A stretch of DNA of 64,000 nucleotides from Monosiga brevicollis MX1 (Eukaryota > Opisthokonta > Choanoflagellata > Craspedida > Salpingoecidae). The stretch lies in contig NW_001865039.1 in the NCBI RefSeq assembly GCF_000002865.3, forward strand, positions 2,864,108 through 2,928,107, in the 5' to 3' direction. Under the pieces are notes generated by a model, which was not told where the DNA came from, searched no databases, and saw nothing but the letters and a program-made list of their open reading frames with translations. Made by a program: the position numbers and the translations under genes. Of this stretch, positions 53,469-64,000 are shown in pieces (the stretch's first letter is position 1; each line of letters starts with the position of its first letter).

Positions 53469-56400
53469 ATGTCTGCTACTGTATCAGGTTGGTTTCCATA
53501 CCAATGCCCAGGTGTTGCCCCCATTTTTTTTTCCTTCTCATGGCTCGTTGGCTCCCTCACCCTGGCCCCGCCACAGTGTCCCAGTGTCTCGAGCTGCTGG
53601 GTGCCCAACTGGGCAAAAACATGAGCACGAGCCGCAACGAGTTTGCCAATTTGAAGCTGCCAGCCGATCTTCAAGAAGCCGCTCGCCAGCTCGACGCTGC
53701 TGCCATCTTTGACGTGGTGGATAGCCAAGGCCGAGTGGCGCTGCACCTCGATCTCATGCCCGAGCTGACACGCCTCCATCGCGTGACCCAACATCGACGC
53801 TCGGGCCTGCTGAGTCTTTTTCTACCTCGAGCCACTTTGGCCCGACTCTTGCATGGTCTTGTTGACACGTTGGGACACGATCAAGTAGGTGAAGCTGTAT
53901 CCCCACCTGTGCATCAAGGCTCTGCGTCCAGTTTTGGCCCTTTTCCCTGACGTCAGTGTCATCTTTAGGCCAGCAACGACTTGGTCGTTGGCGTTCTTCA
54001 ATCCAAAGCCTTTGCCAAAGCGACCCAAGGTAGGCTGCTTGCTCAGATTTCTTCCCTGTTCTCGTCGCACGCCTCTCTTGCTTTCATCACTCTCATCGCA
54101 TTTTCTCATCGCGCATTCATTAGAACGCGGAAGAGCGGTTGTCAAGTTGCTGGCTAGCCTGCTGGCTGGCGTGGGCAAAAACGGCCAGTTTGGCTCGGAC
54201 ATGCGCGGCTTTGTGGAGCCTCGACTAGCTGTTCTCAACCTTGGCCTCGCCTCGCTCGGCTTTCAAGTCGAAATCTGCACCAAGACCACGCGTGACAACA
54301 AGCAGCAACACTCGCTGAGTACGTCAATGGCCCCCTTGTGCTGTGTCCCGTTTCGCGTGGAACATGACTGTCTGCATGAAAGATGACAGGCGCACGGTTG
54401 CTCGTCCGCCACCGCCTGTGCTCACATCGCACCACCGCCCGTGTTCACATTGTCGTCCTTTTGCTTCCTTGCAGAGGTTGGCCTCTTGGGTCCGGATGGC
54501 CATCGGGCTCAAGGTCAGCAACCAGCTCAGCTGCTGGCTGGAGCCGTTGTGCCGTACATGCGGGCCGTGGCCTCGACCAATGGCGATACTTCCGACGCTT
54601 TGACCAGCCCACCCCCAACCTGGCCTCAGCAGGATCCTGCCACCGTTGGCATGTCGACACCGCTTCCGCCCGATGTGGTCAGCTGTTCTTCTCATGCAGA
54701 CTCTGGTCTGGATGCTGGAGACGAGGTCGCCGCACCTTCTTCTTCTTCTTCTTCCACTGCAGACTCTGCAGAGGCCATTGACGAGGACTTTGTTCTGGAC
54801 GACCTGGACGATGTTGGCCTTGATCTTATTCTGGCTGGCTCCGCTCAGACCACCCCTGAGACCCAAGCGGCGCCGCTCAGGCAGGATACAATAAGGCTGG
54901 CCCGCACGCACTCGACGGCTGACCCAATCCTCCCGAGCGATTCTACCGCCGCCCCACCTCCCAAGCGCTCGCGACCGGCACCCGAAGTTACCACCTCCAA
55001 CCCGATGGACCTTTCCGTGATGGCTACTCGAGCTGTCCATGAAACGCAAGCCGATGCTGACATTGCTAGCATTCGCAGTGACCTCTTGTCTGTTGATGCC
55101 GAGCCATCGATATCGACGGCGTCGTTGCCCGCATCTGAACAAGGGCTGGCGTTGCCCGCGCTGCCCGCGTTGCCCGTCGACTTGGTCCGACGCGACAGTC
55201 ATTCTAGCGTGGAGGAGCCATTGCGCTCGACGCCGACGGACGCGCATTTGGAAGCATCCCCCGTTGTTGGAGGGTTTTCCACAGCCGTGGCCAACTGGGT
55301 CCTCGAGATGGACGTGGACGTGAACTGGGAGTTGGACGCGTGGGACGTTGGACTCCAACCCCATTCCCAATCACAAGGCATCGGGCTCCAGCCTGTGGCT
55401 GCACCACCACGCCCTGATTTGGATGTAAATCAGACACCGATGGCGGTGGAGGTGCCGCGCTCGGAGTCTCAAAGCCCGCAATCCTTGGCCAGATGGCCAC
55501 GGGGTGCCGTGCGCTTCAACCGAGACTCGCTGCAACCGGCCGCTAGCATGGCCACAAACACACAGCAAGCACCATCTTTGGAGCGCCGTGCACCACAACA
55601 ACCATTCCGTGGCCGTCCTCTGGCACCCACACCGGATGATTTCAGTGGTGGCGTGGGCCATGCCTTGAACGATGATGTCGTGCAATTGGCTTGGCCAGGC
55701 CCTGAGCTGCAGGAGCTGCAGGAGCAGGGCACCAGCGCCCAAGGATCCGTGACCTCGGGCTTTCATGCCGAGACATGGCAAGAACCGACTCCACAACAAG
55801 CCGCTGCTGCAAGGGCAGCTGCACGCTTTCAAGGACAGGCATCGGCATCAGCCTTTGACGAGGCCGGTAGTCCGTTGCCCCGTGTGGCCACGATGCCGAC
55901 CACACCCGTCATGGTTGATGGACAGGAACTGGGCGGGTTGCAACAGCACGCCTTGGCCCCACGCACCAGTGATGCCGCTGAGGCTAGGCCTCAACAAGAT
56001 CGCCGCGATGGCGATGGCGATGGCGATAGCAACCATGGCTCCCGCCTGTCGCGCGAGACGGATAATCAAGAAATGACTCAAATAAGATCCCACCCAGGTC
56101 AGATTTTGGACAGCGCCAAAGTCACCCATGCTGCGGTCCGCCTGCCCTATACTGACCTGATTGCTCACCTCATCCCTATTGTTGTTTCACTTCGCATCGC
56201 AGCACGCCAACTTCAACCCCACCTGGATGAAGCTTCCAGCCTGGACCTGTCCGAGGCTCGGGTCTCTGGACAGCGCCAAACATTGGACCGACAACAGCTC
56301 GAGGAGCTTTCTGGCCCACCGGGTGCCCTTTCCGACTCAGCAGGTCAAACTGGACCGCTTGATGGCGTTTTCCTGGCAACCCCTACCATTCAGCCTGTAC

Positions 56401-57446
56401 CGAGCTTTGCTGCCAATGGCAGCGAAGCTGCTGGTCTATCCACCAGCTCGGACACTCAGGCTCGAGAGGCCACGGGTGCCAGCGAACGAGCGCTTCAGGC
56501 TCAAGGACCCAAGCAACCACAATCGCGACGTGATGATCGACGCGATGATCGACTTGCAGATGCTGCGGCCCATTGGGCTCTGGCCGGCGAACAGACGGCC
56601 GTTTCGGAGCATCTGATACTCGATGAGTTGTCGTCGCCGTCCTCTTCTTTTTTGCAGGGCTGGCCCGAGGCAGTGGCTTTCGACCGTCTTGGTCGCGTCG
56701 TTGGCGATGCCGTCTGTATGTTGGCAACGGCTGGAATGTTCAAACGAGCCTTCCGCCCACAACGCGATCGACCCGCATCCCAGCCACAAACTGCACGTCG
56801 GGCGTCTGGGCGAGGTGCTGCCGAAAGCATCGACACCGTTGAGGGCTCTGGCTCTGCCAGGCCCAGCATGGCTGTTCGCGAGTCGCCTCAATCGACGGCA
56901 GCGCGACCTCTCTCGCTGCTGTCGTCGGCGGCCACGCGTTCAGACCAGCGCGCGTCCGACCACGCGCACGGCAACGGTGCCGTGTCTTCTCTGCAAACCC
57001 AACCCCGCTTCCAACCCCAGCCCCAGCTTTCTCAGTCAGTCTTCGACACCGTTGAGGGCTCTGGCTCTGCCGGGCCCAGCATGGCTGTTCGCGAGTCGCC
57101 TCAATCGACGGCAGCGCGACCTCTCTCGCTGCTGTCGTCGGCGACCACGCGTTCAGACCAGCGCGCGTCCGACCACGCGCACGGCAACGGTGCCGTGTCC
57201 TTTTTGCAAAATCAATCCCAGCCTCGGCTCGCTCAGTCGGCCTCATTGGCGACTGCGCCTCAAGTGAAATTGCGAGTGCGCATTCGCGCCACGCAACACG
57301 CTTCATCCCCTACCGGTCAAGCGTGCTTAGAGCATTGCCACCGCATTTCTCAGTCATGCCTCTCACACAAGTGTCTTGCTGAGCTCGGCTCGACTAAGCT
57401 TGATCTTTCAGCTTGGACCCAGCAGGTGATCAAGGCAACTCGTTGA
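53469..57446 (+). CDS. large low-complexity protein with conserved-looking N-terminal region, family not recognised
   Basis: Exons join in frame from 53469 (MSATVS), about 53578-53884 (SQCLELLGAQLGK to LVDTLGHDQ), about 53968-54029 (ASNDLVVGVLQSKAF), about 54122-54319 (RGRAVVKLLASLLAG), and a long last part from about 54476. An intron at about 56098-56202 fits splice signals and keeps the frame, although the region is also open. The N-terminal 190 residues look folded and helical; I do not recognise them. The remaining 800-odd residues are Ser/Ala/Gln/Pro-rich and probably disordered. A 71-residue segment is repeated in tandem near the C-terminus (56831-57214). Codon pattern in the last part favours purine-first codons in this frame, which argues against the overlapping open frames. 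A candidate AATAAA lies at 57720. Confidence 0.6.
56831..57214 (+). repeat. 213-bp tandem duplication inside coding sequence
   Basis: The stretch starting CGACACCGTTGAGGGCTCTG at 56831 recurs at 57044. Over roughly the first 155 bp only about two bases differ, then the copies diverge. The period of 213 bp is a multiple of three, so it adds 71 residues (DTVEGSGSA to GNGAVS) without shifting the frame. Confidence 0.93.
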
Positions 57447-57926
57447 TTCAGCATGGCCCTGGCCATTGAGGCTTCAAGAGGCAAAGCATTAAAAAAAAAA
57501 AATTGCCCTTTTCCTTTTCCTTGTTTATGTTGTGTGTGTGTGTGTGTGTGTGTATTGTCTCGACCACTGTCCGATTTGCTTGCTGCGTGTGCGTGTGTGT
57601 GTGCGCATTCGTTTGTTTTGACCCCCAATCGAGCACTCATGGTTCAAGAGTCACACAGAGCATCGACAGAAGAGAGTCCAATGTTTAAGATACAAAGATT
57701 GGTTGGAAATTAGAGAGAGAATAAAATTGGTCATAGTACATGTATTATTGTGGCAAGTAGATGCAGTCTCCTGCCACCCACACAAGGCAAGTGCTGAGCC
57801 CACCAAAGCCACGACCACTCGACGCAGTCTTGAAAGAACGTGGGGGAACAAGAGCCACAATTGAGTGTTAAATCGATAAAAGTGTGGGACCCCATCCGCT
57901 TCCTACCAGTCAACTGACAAAGCTCA
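57447..57926. other. tail-to-tail spacer with TG runs
   Basis: About 480 bp between converging stops. TG runs lie near 57531-57553 and 57586-57604, and AATAAA at 57720-57725 (+) is a candidate polyadenylation signal for the upstream gene. No coding segment was found. Confidence 0.5.
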
Positions 57927-59333
57927 CTACGCATCCTCCAAAACCTCTTGAACGGCGTTCTTGTTCGCCTCGTACGCCTCCTTCGACTCTTTCCAGCGTG
58001 AACTGTGCTTGACCAGGTAATAGGTCAAGAAACGCTCGTCCACACAGGCACGGAGACCCAACTCTTTGAGGTTGAGTACATACGTGCGGTCAAATTCCAC
58101 GTCTTGAGCACGCTTGCGCTCTGTATACATGACATCCCCTCCAAAGTGCCACCGATCAAAGATGGCGTGGCCGCAGTGAAAGGCATAGGCAAAAGGAATG
58201 TAGGCCTTGATCACGTTCTCTGTTAGATCAGTGCGCAAGTTGGCGCCATCCTCAAGCTGTGCATAGCAGGGCAGGATGGTCGAGTTATCCGTCGAGTAGA
58301 TCCGCACCAGACGTGCACTGTGCCCGATAAAATGGCAGTCATGCTTGGTAAACAGGTACCGCGCAATTTCATGTCGCTGCGTGGCCACGCGATCGTCGGC
58401 ATCCAAAACGGTCACGATACGCATCATGGTTTGGCTGACGGCAGCGTTCCGGTTGGGCCCGGCCATCAGCTGGGCCGCCCGACCGATAATGACCGTGCGA
58501 TTGTGGACCAACGGAGCCTTGTTTAGTTGAAGCAAGAATTTATTCGCATGTACAAAAGAAATTTCGGAGGCACCAATCACCACCTCATCGGGTGGCTGTG
58601 TGCTGTTCCACGCCGTCAAGACGCAAGCCTCAATGTGCGGCCAGTGCCCGGGGTACAGGCCAACGGCCAATGTCAGAGTGGGCCCCACCTCAGGCTGCGG
58701 GTCCTGCTCCCACGGCGCCAGACCTTGCTGGTCCCGGGTGCTGGTGGCCGAACTGCACCCGTAGGGTTGATCCACAGCAAAGCTTACTTCTCGCGAAATG
58801 CGTTCGCCCGGTGGGAGCGCGCGGCCCGAGAGCAAATCCGCCATCACGGCCAAGGACATGTAATGGGCGTGCAAAAAAACGGCAGGCAGCAGGTTGCTGA
58901 GGCTTTCGGTTGATTCCAAGCTCTTCAGGACTGGACAGATGTGGTGGAGGATCTCCATTGGTTGTAGCACGGCCACGGGCACGGTCTCGTCGAGCAAGTA
59001 AAACCCCACCGACACGGTGTTGCCCATGGTGCGATTCAAGCTCTGATCGGCGAAAAGTGGCGTCAATGCATCTGATTGCTCACCCAGATCGGTCCAGATC
59101 AAGTGCGTGACCGTGTCCGCCTGCTTCTTCATGACCTGGCACATCACCTGCCAGGGGGCCAGGTCCTCCGTAGCTCGCTTCGGTCGTGGCGACCAGAGCG
59201 GAGTGCAATCTGCCTGAAAAACTGTGCCTTCGCGGCATGCCAGCAACGCGTCACCAAGTACCGCGTCTGGTGCCAGCATCAGCGCCAGGCCCAGTGCCAA
59301 GCAGACAGCCCCGTGCATTGAAACCACGCCCAT
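57927..59333 (-). CDS. secreted or luminal GT-A type glycosyltransferase-like protein, intronless
   Basis: One uninterrupted frame of about 468 residues from the ATG at 59333. That start was chosen because a clear signal peptide follows it (MHGAVCLALGLALMLAPDAVLG); an ATG further upstream at 59465 would bury it. The C-terminal half resembles family-2 GT-A transferases: LAVGLYPGHWPHIEACVLTAW, AGPNRNAAVSQTMM, and a DxD-like motif in VTVLDADDRVATQRHEI, where sugar-nucleotide metal would bind. The N-terminal half is not recognised. N-glycosylation-type sites are present. It may modify glycans in the ER or Golgi; donor and acceptor are unknown. It lies 213 bp downstream of the RasGEF stop on the same strand. 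Lack of introns is unlike most neighbours. Confidence 0.75.
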   Translation of the reverse strand: MGVVSMHGAVCLALGLALMLAPDAVLGDALLACREGTVFQADCTPLWSPRPKRATEDLAPWQVMCQVMKKQADTVTHLIWTDLGEQSDALTPLFADQSLNRTMGNTVSVGFYLLDETVPVAVLQPMEILHHICPVLKSLESTESLSNLLPAVFLHAHYMSLAVMADLLSGRALPPGERISREVSFAVDQPYGCSSATSTRDQQGLAPWEQDPQPEVGPTLTLAVGLYPGHWPHIEACVLTAWNSTQPPDEVVIGASEISFVHANKFLLQLNKAPLVHNRTVIIGRAAQLMAGPNRNAAVSQTMMRIVTVLDADDRVATQRHEIARYLFTKHDCHFIGHSARLVRIYSTDNSTILPCYAQLEDGANLRTDLTENVIKAYIPFAYAFHCGHAIFDRWHFGGDVMYTERKRAQDVEFDRTYVLNLKELGLRACVDERFLTYYLVKHSSRWKESKEAYEANKNAVQEVLEDA

Positions 59334-59546
59334 CCTGAGCAGTAGTGGCCGGCGTCTGGTCGTCAAATCGACCAACTGTGCCAAATGCACACACACAAGA
59401 CACAAAAGGTGGGAGGGATGTGGAAAATGTGTGAAATTTTCACGTGTCAATTGGTAGCATGTCAAAAGTCACAGAGGAAGAGAGAAGAAAGAAAGAAAGA
59501 AAAGGGAGGCGGGGGGTGGGGAGGAAAAACCATTCGCCTCTCGTTT

Positions 59547-62500
59547 CTAGTTTGGTGCAACGGTGGTCGAGAAGGCTCGGATCCATTCCTGATACTCGTC
59601 CTGGTTAGCCTGAAACTTGATGACCCGATCTAGCAATACACGGAAAAGATGCGTGAGAGAGTGCAAGAAAGGCAATGTTGAACAGCCATGCAAGAAAACG
59701 CTATGAAGAGCCCCCTCCGCCTCGCCCGCCTCCCCCCAAAAAGGTGGTCACAAGACACTTACTGCCTTCGTCAAAGGCCAGATGAAAAGAGTTGTGCTTG
59801 GAGTTGGGATCCACAGACAGCTGAAGATCTGCAACATCCACCTGTAGCCACGGCGTGTCGGAAAACTAGGTACAACGGGCACGTTGATTATAATGCACAT
59901 CCCATGAATGCATCACGATGGCGACCAGCAGCTTGCATCACGTGGCGTGTAGCTGCAATCAGGACTCACCGCCTCCTTGCGTGTCTGGCCCTTGCAGTTG
60001 ACGCGCTGCTTGAAAATAAGCACGCCTTTTGCGCGCAAGCGGACCCAGCTGTGTCCGTACATGGACCGATAAGCGGCCATCAACTACATTGACGATGATC
60101 CGATCAAAAAAAAAGAGTTCATGTTCATCCAGAGTAAGCGGTGCCTGCTTGATCGGTCACACAACAAGGCAGCCTGAAGGACAAAAGCACGTACCCGGCG
60201 TTGCTCACGATGACGCAGATGGCCCTCCTTTATCAACTCGCCATATTGTTCTTGCTCCGCGTCCATATCCAATGAGGAGACCGGCTGCTGTTTCTCGTTC
60301 AGAGGGGACGTAGCCGTAAACGCCTCATCCTCCTCACTATCGGACGCGTCGCGCATCTCATCCTGCCCAAGCACGCGCACACACCCCACGGGCCAACGCA
60401 AACAAAGGATTCAGAGAGAAATTTTGTCAGCACGCCATATCTCGACCGGCGCTTGATTGGCTGATACGACTTGAACCACAAATAGCAGCGATAGTCTTTG
60501 CAAACCAACCGGGCGGGAGGAATGTGCAGAAGATTGAGGCTCGTCGTCTTCATCTTCCAACAAGGCGGAGGAATCGGCATTGGCCATGCTGCTGGCCGCA
60601 GACGTCGTGACAATCTAGCCACCCAAACCAAGAACAACCCATCCGAGTTGAGCCACCAAAAAGACAAGGCAACACCTGATTCCCCCATCCGCCATCGTGG
60701 CTCCCATTCAGCTAATTTGCAAAAGCGCCGCGCAAGCAAAGGTATACTGACCTCCTGTGCTTTGGGTGCAGTGTTCCAGAAGACGATGGCGCCACCTAGC
60801 GATCGTGTCTTGCGATGACCTACGAGGTGGCACACGTTCATCTACATGACCCCTGCACACAACATCTGAAGCAAACGGCAAGGCTTTCGATGTTCAACGC
60901 ACCCTTGTTGGGTGTTCTCGAGCGGAACGGTAACGAGCTGTTCTTGAAAGTCCGCACGGCAGCGGAAAGCTGTACATCAGGATCGAATACCCCATAGGCA
61001 CATGACAAGTGAGGGAAAAAAGAAGAGGAAGAAGAGAAGGAGGAAGAGGAGGAGGAAGAGGAGGGAAGGAGCAGGAGAAGGGGCTTGGCCTTGCTTCAGA
61101 GCCTCTCTGCGCTCATCAGACGGAACACACGTGAAGCAATAAGCGATACAAACCCGGCCATTGACAAAGCGAAAGGGCAGGTCCACCGTTCGCTCCTGTG
61201 ACTCATCACTCTTGCGCCGGGGCTCGATTTCCAGACTTTTCCTGTGCACTCATAGAGCAATGCTCGGCGCCATGAGACCGTGCGTCCAAAGTCATGTGCT
61301 GCTAGCCGTGAGCAATGCATCAGACAACACATATACTCACTGGTAATGCTTGTTGTCCAGGTCCTGCATCTGGGCTTCGTCGATATTGATGGAAAGAAGT
61401 AAATCGCGAACAAACCCAATCACAGGGAAGCCGTACTCAGAGGCCTGGAAAGCTTCAAGTTGAGAGAAGATGCGGTCCTGCTCCTGTACCCCGGCTGCGC
61501 AGCCATAAGCCTCCTCTCGCTTGGAGGCAGTCTTGTTGTGCATCAGATCGGTCTGCGAAGAGCCGCCCACTCGGAACAATGAGGTGGGCAAGGTACCCGG
61601 CAGTGACATCAACCCTATCGTGGTCGAGCTCAACCATTGCTGCCACGCACCAGGAACATGCCGAGATACGGGATGCAGGGCAGCTTCGTGGTGGTCAGAT
61701 GCTCGCGCACGGTGGCAAAATTGTCGTCTTCGGACAAAAACTCTTCAAGGCGCTCAAACCGCTCGGCGTATTTGTCGCGCAACAGCTACAATTGGGCCCG
61801 CAAATAGGACCAATCAGAGAGAGCAGACTAGAAGCCAGGGTAACACATCCAACTGTTTCGCCAAGGCACTAATTGGGCTTGGAGCTACGCACCTGCCACG
61901 TGTGCTGCAAGCGGTAGACCGGGGTCATGTGTAGACCAGACATGACAGCCAAGAGACTGTGCAGGTTGTTGTACTCGTGTAATTTCTACGAATACACCAC
62001 CAATCATGGAATATCAATAAAAAAATGCGAGAACACTACTGTTTCCACTGTTCAGCGCAGATCACAACAATGTCGTCCAGATGATAAGATGTGGTGTCAT
62101 CACTCGGCAGCCTAACTAACCCGCGCGAGTTTGATACAATGTGCCAAACGATCGACACGAGTTTCATCCGGTCCAAAAAGGATGGTCCGGGCGATCCAGT
62201 AGCTAATCTGTTGTGCGAAGAGTGGCAAGGGGGTACGGTTAGGAAGAGGTGAGTCAGCGGAGAAAGGTGTCGAGGCTTGGGCTTGGCCGTCGTGTGTGTC
62301 ACCCACATTGTTAAAGCGGTGGGTCATGGCCATGACATTGGGAGCACGTTCCATCTTGTCCACTCGTGTCCAGGCACAGTTGACTAGTTCCTACATCCGG
62401 ATACCGAGTGGCAACGCATGGAAGAGAGCTTAAGCTGCAGAAAAGGGCCTCGAAGTCAATGTGGCACCAGAAGTTCTGGGGTGGCCTGTGGGTTTTGGTC

Positions 62501-63026
62501 GGAGAGCAGGGAGCAAACCTTTTTACTGATGGCGCGAAAGCTTTGAATGTCCAGCAAAGTAAGTTGTTGCTACAATATGAAGGACATACACAGACACACA
62601 CGTTGTGAGGCCATAGGTTTGGAGGTTTTAAGCAACAGGGCGTGAGGTTCAGCTGACCGCAATGTCCTCTGGGGGGATCAGTTTCTCAATGCGGTCGGTA
62701 ATTTGTTGCTTGGCGCGTTCCTAGCAGAGGCAGACAAAAGCACCAAAGGATTTTGGTTCATCGCATGATGAGAGATTGGCGTGATGGATGCTTGAAGTTC
62801 TGGCATTGGGAGGGCCGGGCATTGGTACCTCGGCCGAAAGTGTGTCGTCAAACTCTGAGGCAAAAGTTTCTTCAGCATTGAAGATGGCATCCTCTTCCAG
62901 GCGCAGTTGTTCATCTGTGAGCTCTGAGTGCATGGCTTCAAGGTCAATGGCCAAGCAGGAACGTCGACGATTGAGTCTCAGCTGACGCGAGCGCGACGGG
63001 GTGGTTGGCGTTGGCGTCGCAGCCAT
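59547..63026 (-). CDS. RasGEF (CDC25-type) plus PH domain protein, RALGPS-like
   Basis: The start MAATPTPTTPSRSRQLRLN is at 63026. CDC25-type catalytic segments run in order across short exons: LLDIQSFRAISKK (about 62560-62524), ELVNCAWTRVDKMERAPNV and MAMTHRFNN (about 62388-62310), ISYWIARTILFGPDETRVD (about 62210), LHEYNNLHSLLAVMSGLH (about 61985), LLRDKYAERFERLEEFL (about 61790), LPCIPYLGMFL, and ASEYGFPVIGFVRDLLLSI (about 61445). An acidic linker (RDASDSEEDEAF) precedes a PH domain: YGELIKEGHLRHREQRR (about 60250), YGHSWVRLRAKGVLIFKQ, FHLAFDEGS and DEYQEWIRAF (about 59580). RasGEF followed by a C-terminal PH is the RALGPS layout, which activates Ral GTPases at membranes, but no PxxP motif was noted, so other RasGEF-PH proteins remain possible. 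Confidence 0.85.
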
Positions 63027-63490
63027 GGCGGACTTGCTCGGGCGTTCTCAGGCCGGGACAAAAAAAAAAAAAAAGGCAAAGAGAAAGGGCGTGGATCAGC
63101 TGTGTGCTGAGAGGCCTGGGCCAGCACCAAGTGTTCATCAAGTGACCAGCATGGCGCGGCGGGAAGATCAACCAACAGCGACTTCCGAGAAGCAGCCTGT
63201 TCTGCAAGTATCAACTCGCAAGAGGCTTGCGGGGCTCGCTGTCTCACAGGCCACCGTCTACAAACTGGGCAGCGCACAAGCTAGCGCAAGACTACGTTCT
63301 AATCCCCAACCTCAGTTTCCCCCTCCCCCCCAAAAAAACCCCCTAGTCGAATCGGCCAGACCCCAGTCTACAACCCGAGTAGCCAGGCAGAGTGGGGGCG
63401 GGGCAAGATACACACAGCCGCGCATAGAAAAAAAAAAAAGAAAAAAAAAATTGATCAAAATCGGTGCCAACACTGCTCAAACAGTCTGAC

Positions 63491-63555
<65 letters not shown>

Positions 63556-64000
63556 GAAAGAAAAAGACGAACAAAGACATAGATGCAGAGAAGAGAGAAT
63601 AAGGACCAAGAGAAGGTGGAGAAGAGAAGAGAGTTAACTTGGTGGAGAAGAAGAGAGACAGAGAGAGCGCGCGAGTGACAGAGAGACAGAGAGACGGGGA
63701 GCGCGCGCGTGACAGAGAGACGGGGAGAGAGCGAGAAGAGATTGATAAGAAAGCGCATAATTATAACATAGTGAGAGACATAAAGGCATAGTCAGTCGTC
63801 AGAGAAGAAAAACAAAGAGAATGAAACACTCGGACGAGATGAAAGATGGCTGTTGTGGGTTCGGCACGAACGGATTGATGTGGCTGGCTGGGATAGGGAC
63901 AGGGCAACGAGGCTGAAACATTATTTGGTGCAGATGGTCGAGATCACCTGCACATTGACCCGAGAAACCTTTCAAAGGCTTGACCTTGTCATGAGCCTGA
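63027..64000. other. right flank, simple-sequence rich
   Basis: Contains an A run (63060-63074), a C-rich patch (63320-63345), A-rich sequence (63428-63450), an (AC)n tract (about 63492-63554) and GA-rich sequence (about 63555-63740). The RasGEF promoter should lie at its left end. No gene is supported; see rejected items for a possible edge exon. Confidence 0.5.
63492..63554. repeat. (AC)n microsatellite, about 31 units
   Basis: Uninterrupted AC run followed by a GA-rich, partly repetitive region to about 63740. Confidence 0.93.

Noticed and set aside
56161-57267. Alternative plus-strand frames with protein-like stretches (for example VPFPTQQVKLDRLMAFSW)
   Set aside because: The main frame shows the purine-first codon pattern and stays in phase with upstream exons across a plausible intron; the others are kept open by GC bias and the duplication.
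63001-63489. Plus-strand open frame of 162 codons antisense to the RasGEF start
   Set aside because: It runs through A runs and C runs, lacks any domain and overlaps a supported start codon on the other strand.
63850-64000. Possible last exon of a minus-strand gene at the right edge (frame ending VNVQVISTICTK then stop)
   Set aside because: An acceptor-like site and a short open frame exist, but about 13 residues with no family match and a window edge are not enough.

Overview
The window looks like nuclear DNA of a unicellular relative of animals, most likely a choanoflagellate of the Monosiga type. This is inferred from four things: many short GT-AG introns, compact gene spacing on both strands, animal-type gene families (DENND5, RALGPS-like RasGEF, TBC1D20, AP-3 beta), and a very large cadherin with domain mixing typical of choanoflagellates. 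No bacterial operons, tRNA, rRNA, CRISPR arrays or recognisable transposons or virus-derived elements were seen. Simple repeats are common, especially AC/GT, GA and long A or T runs.

Layout. 0.5-3.4 kb (-): DDX56/Dbp9 nucleolar helicase. 4.0-5.2 kb (-): small basic nuclear-type protein, not recognised. 5.8-7.4 kb (+): TBC1D20 Rab GAP. 7.8-11.7 kb (+): divergent kinesin motor with coiled coil and C-terminal FYVE finger. 12.0-16.1 kb (-): AP-3 beta, apparently without an appendage domain. 17.2-20.4 kb (+): importin-13/transportin-3 karyopherin. 21.0-32.4 kb (-): giant cadherin. 33.3-38.3 kb (+): XPG/Rad2 nuclease fused to an HMG box and a bacterial-looking domain. 38.8-46.3 kb (+): DENND5-type Rab GEF. 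46.9-48.7 kb (+): OXA1L insertase. 48.9-50.2 kb (-): TFIIE beta. 50.8-52.5 kb (+): ACMSD decarboxylase. 53.5-57.4 kb (+): low-complexity protein, not recognised, with a recent 213-bp internal duplication. 57.9-59.3 kb (-): intronless GT-A type glycosyltransferase. 59.5-63.0 kb (-): RasGEF plus PH protein, RALGPS-like. The last kilobase is simple-sequence-rich flank.

The genes do not form one pathway. Four touch membrane traffic (TBC1D20, AP-3 beta, DENND5, kinesin-FYVE) and four touch nucleic acids or nuclear transport (DDX56, XPG, TFIIE beta, karyopherin). Several pairs are head to head with 0.5-1 kb between starts, so shared promoter regions are likely.

Most noteworthy are three architectures. 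The first is a cadherin joining an EAR/EPTP propeller, Calx-beta, about 23 EC repeats, a Thr/Pro stalk and two FN2 modules, most of it in one 10-kb exon. The second is the XPG-HMG-bacterial-domain fusion. The third is a FYVE kinesin with altered switch motifs. Exon limits were read by eye from splice consensus and protein-family conservation.
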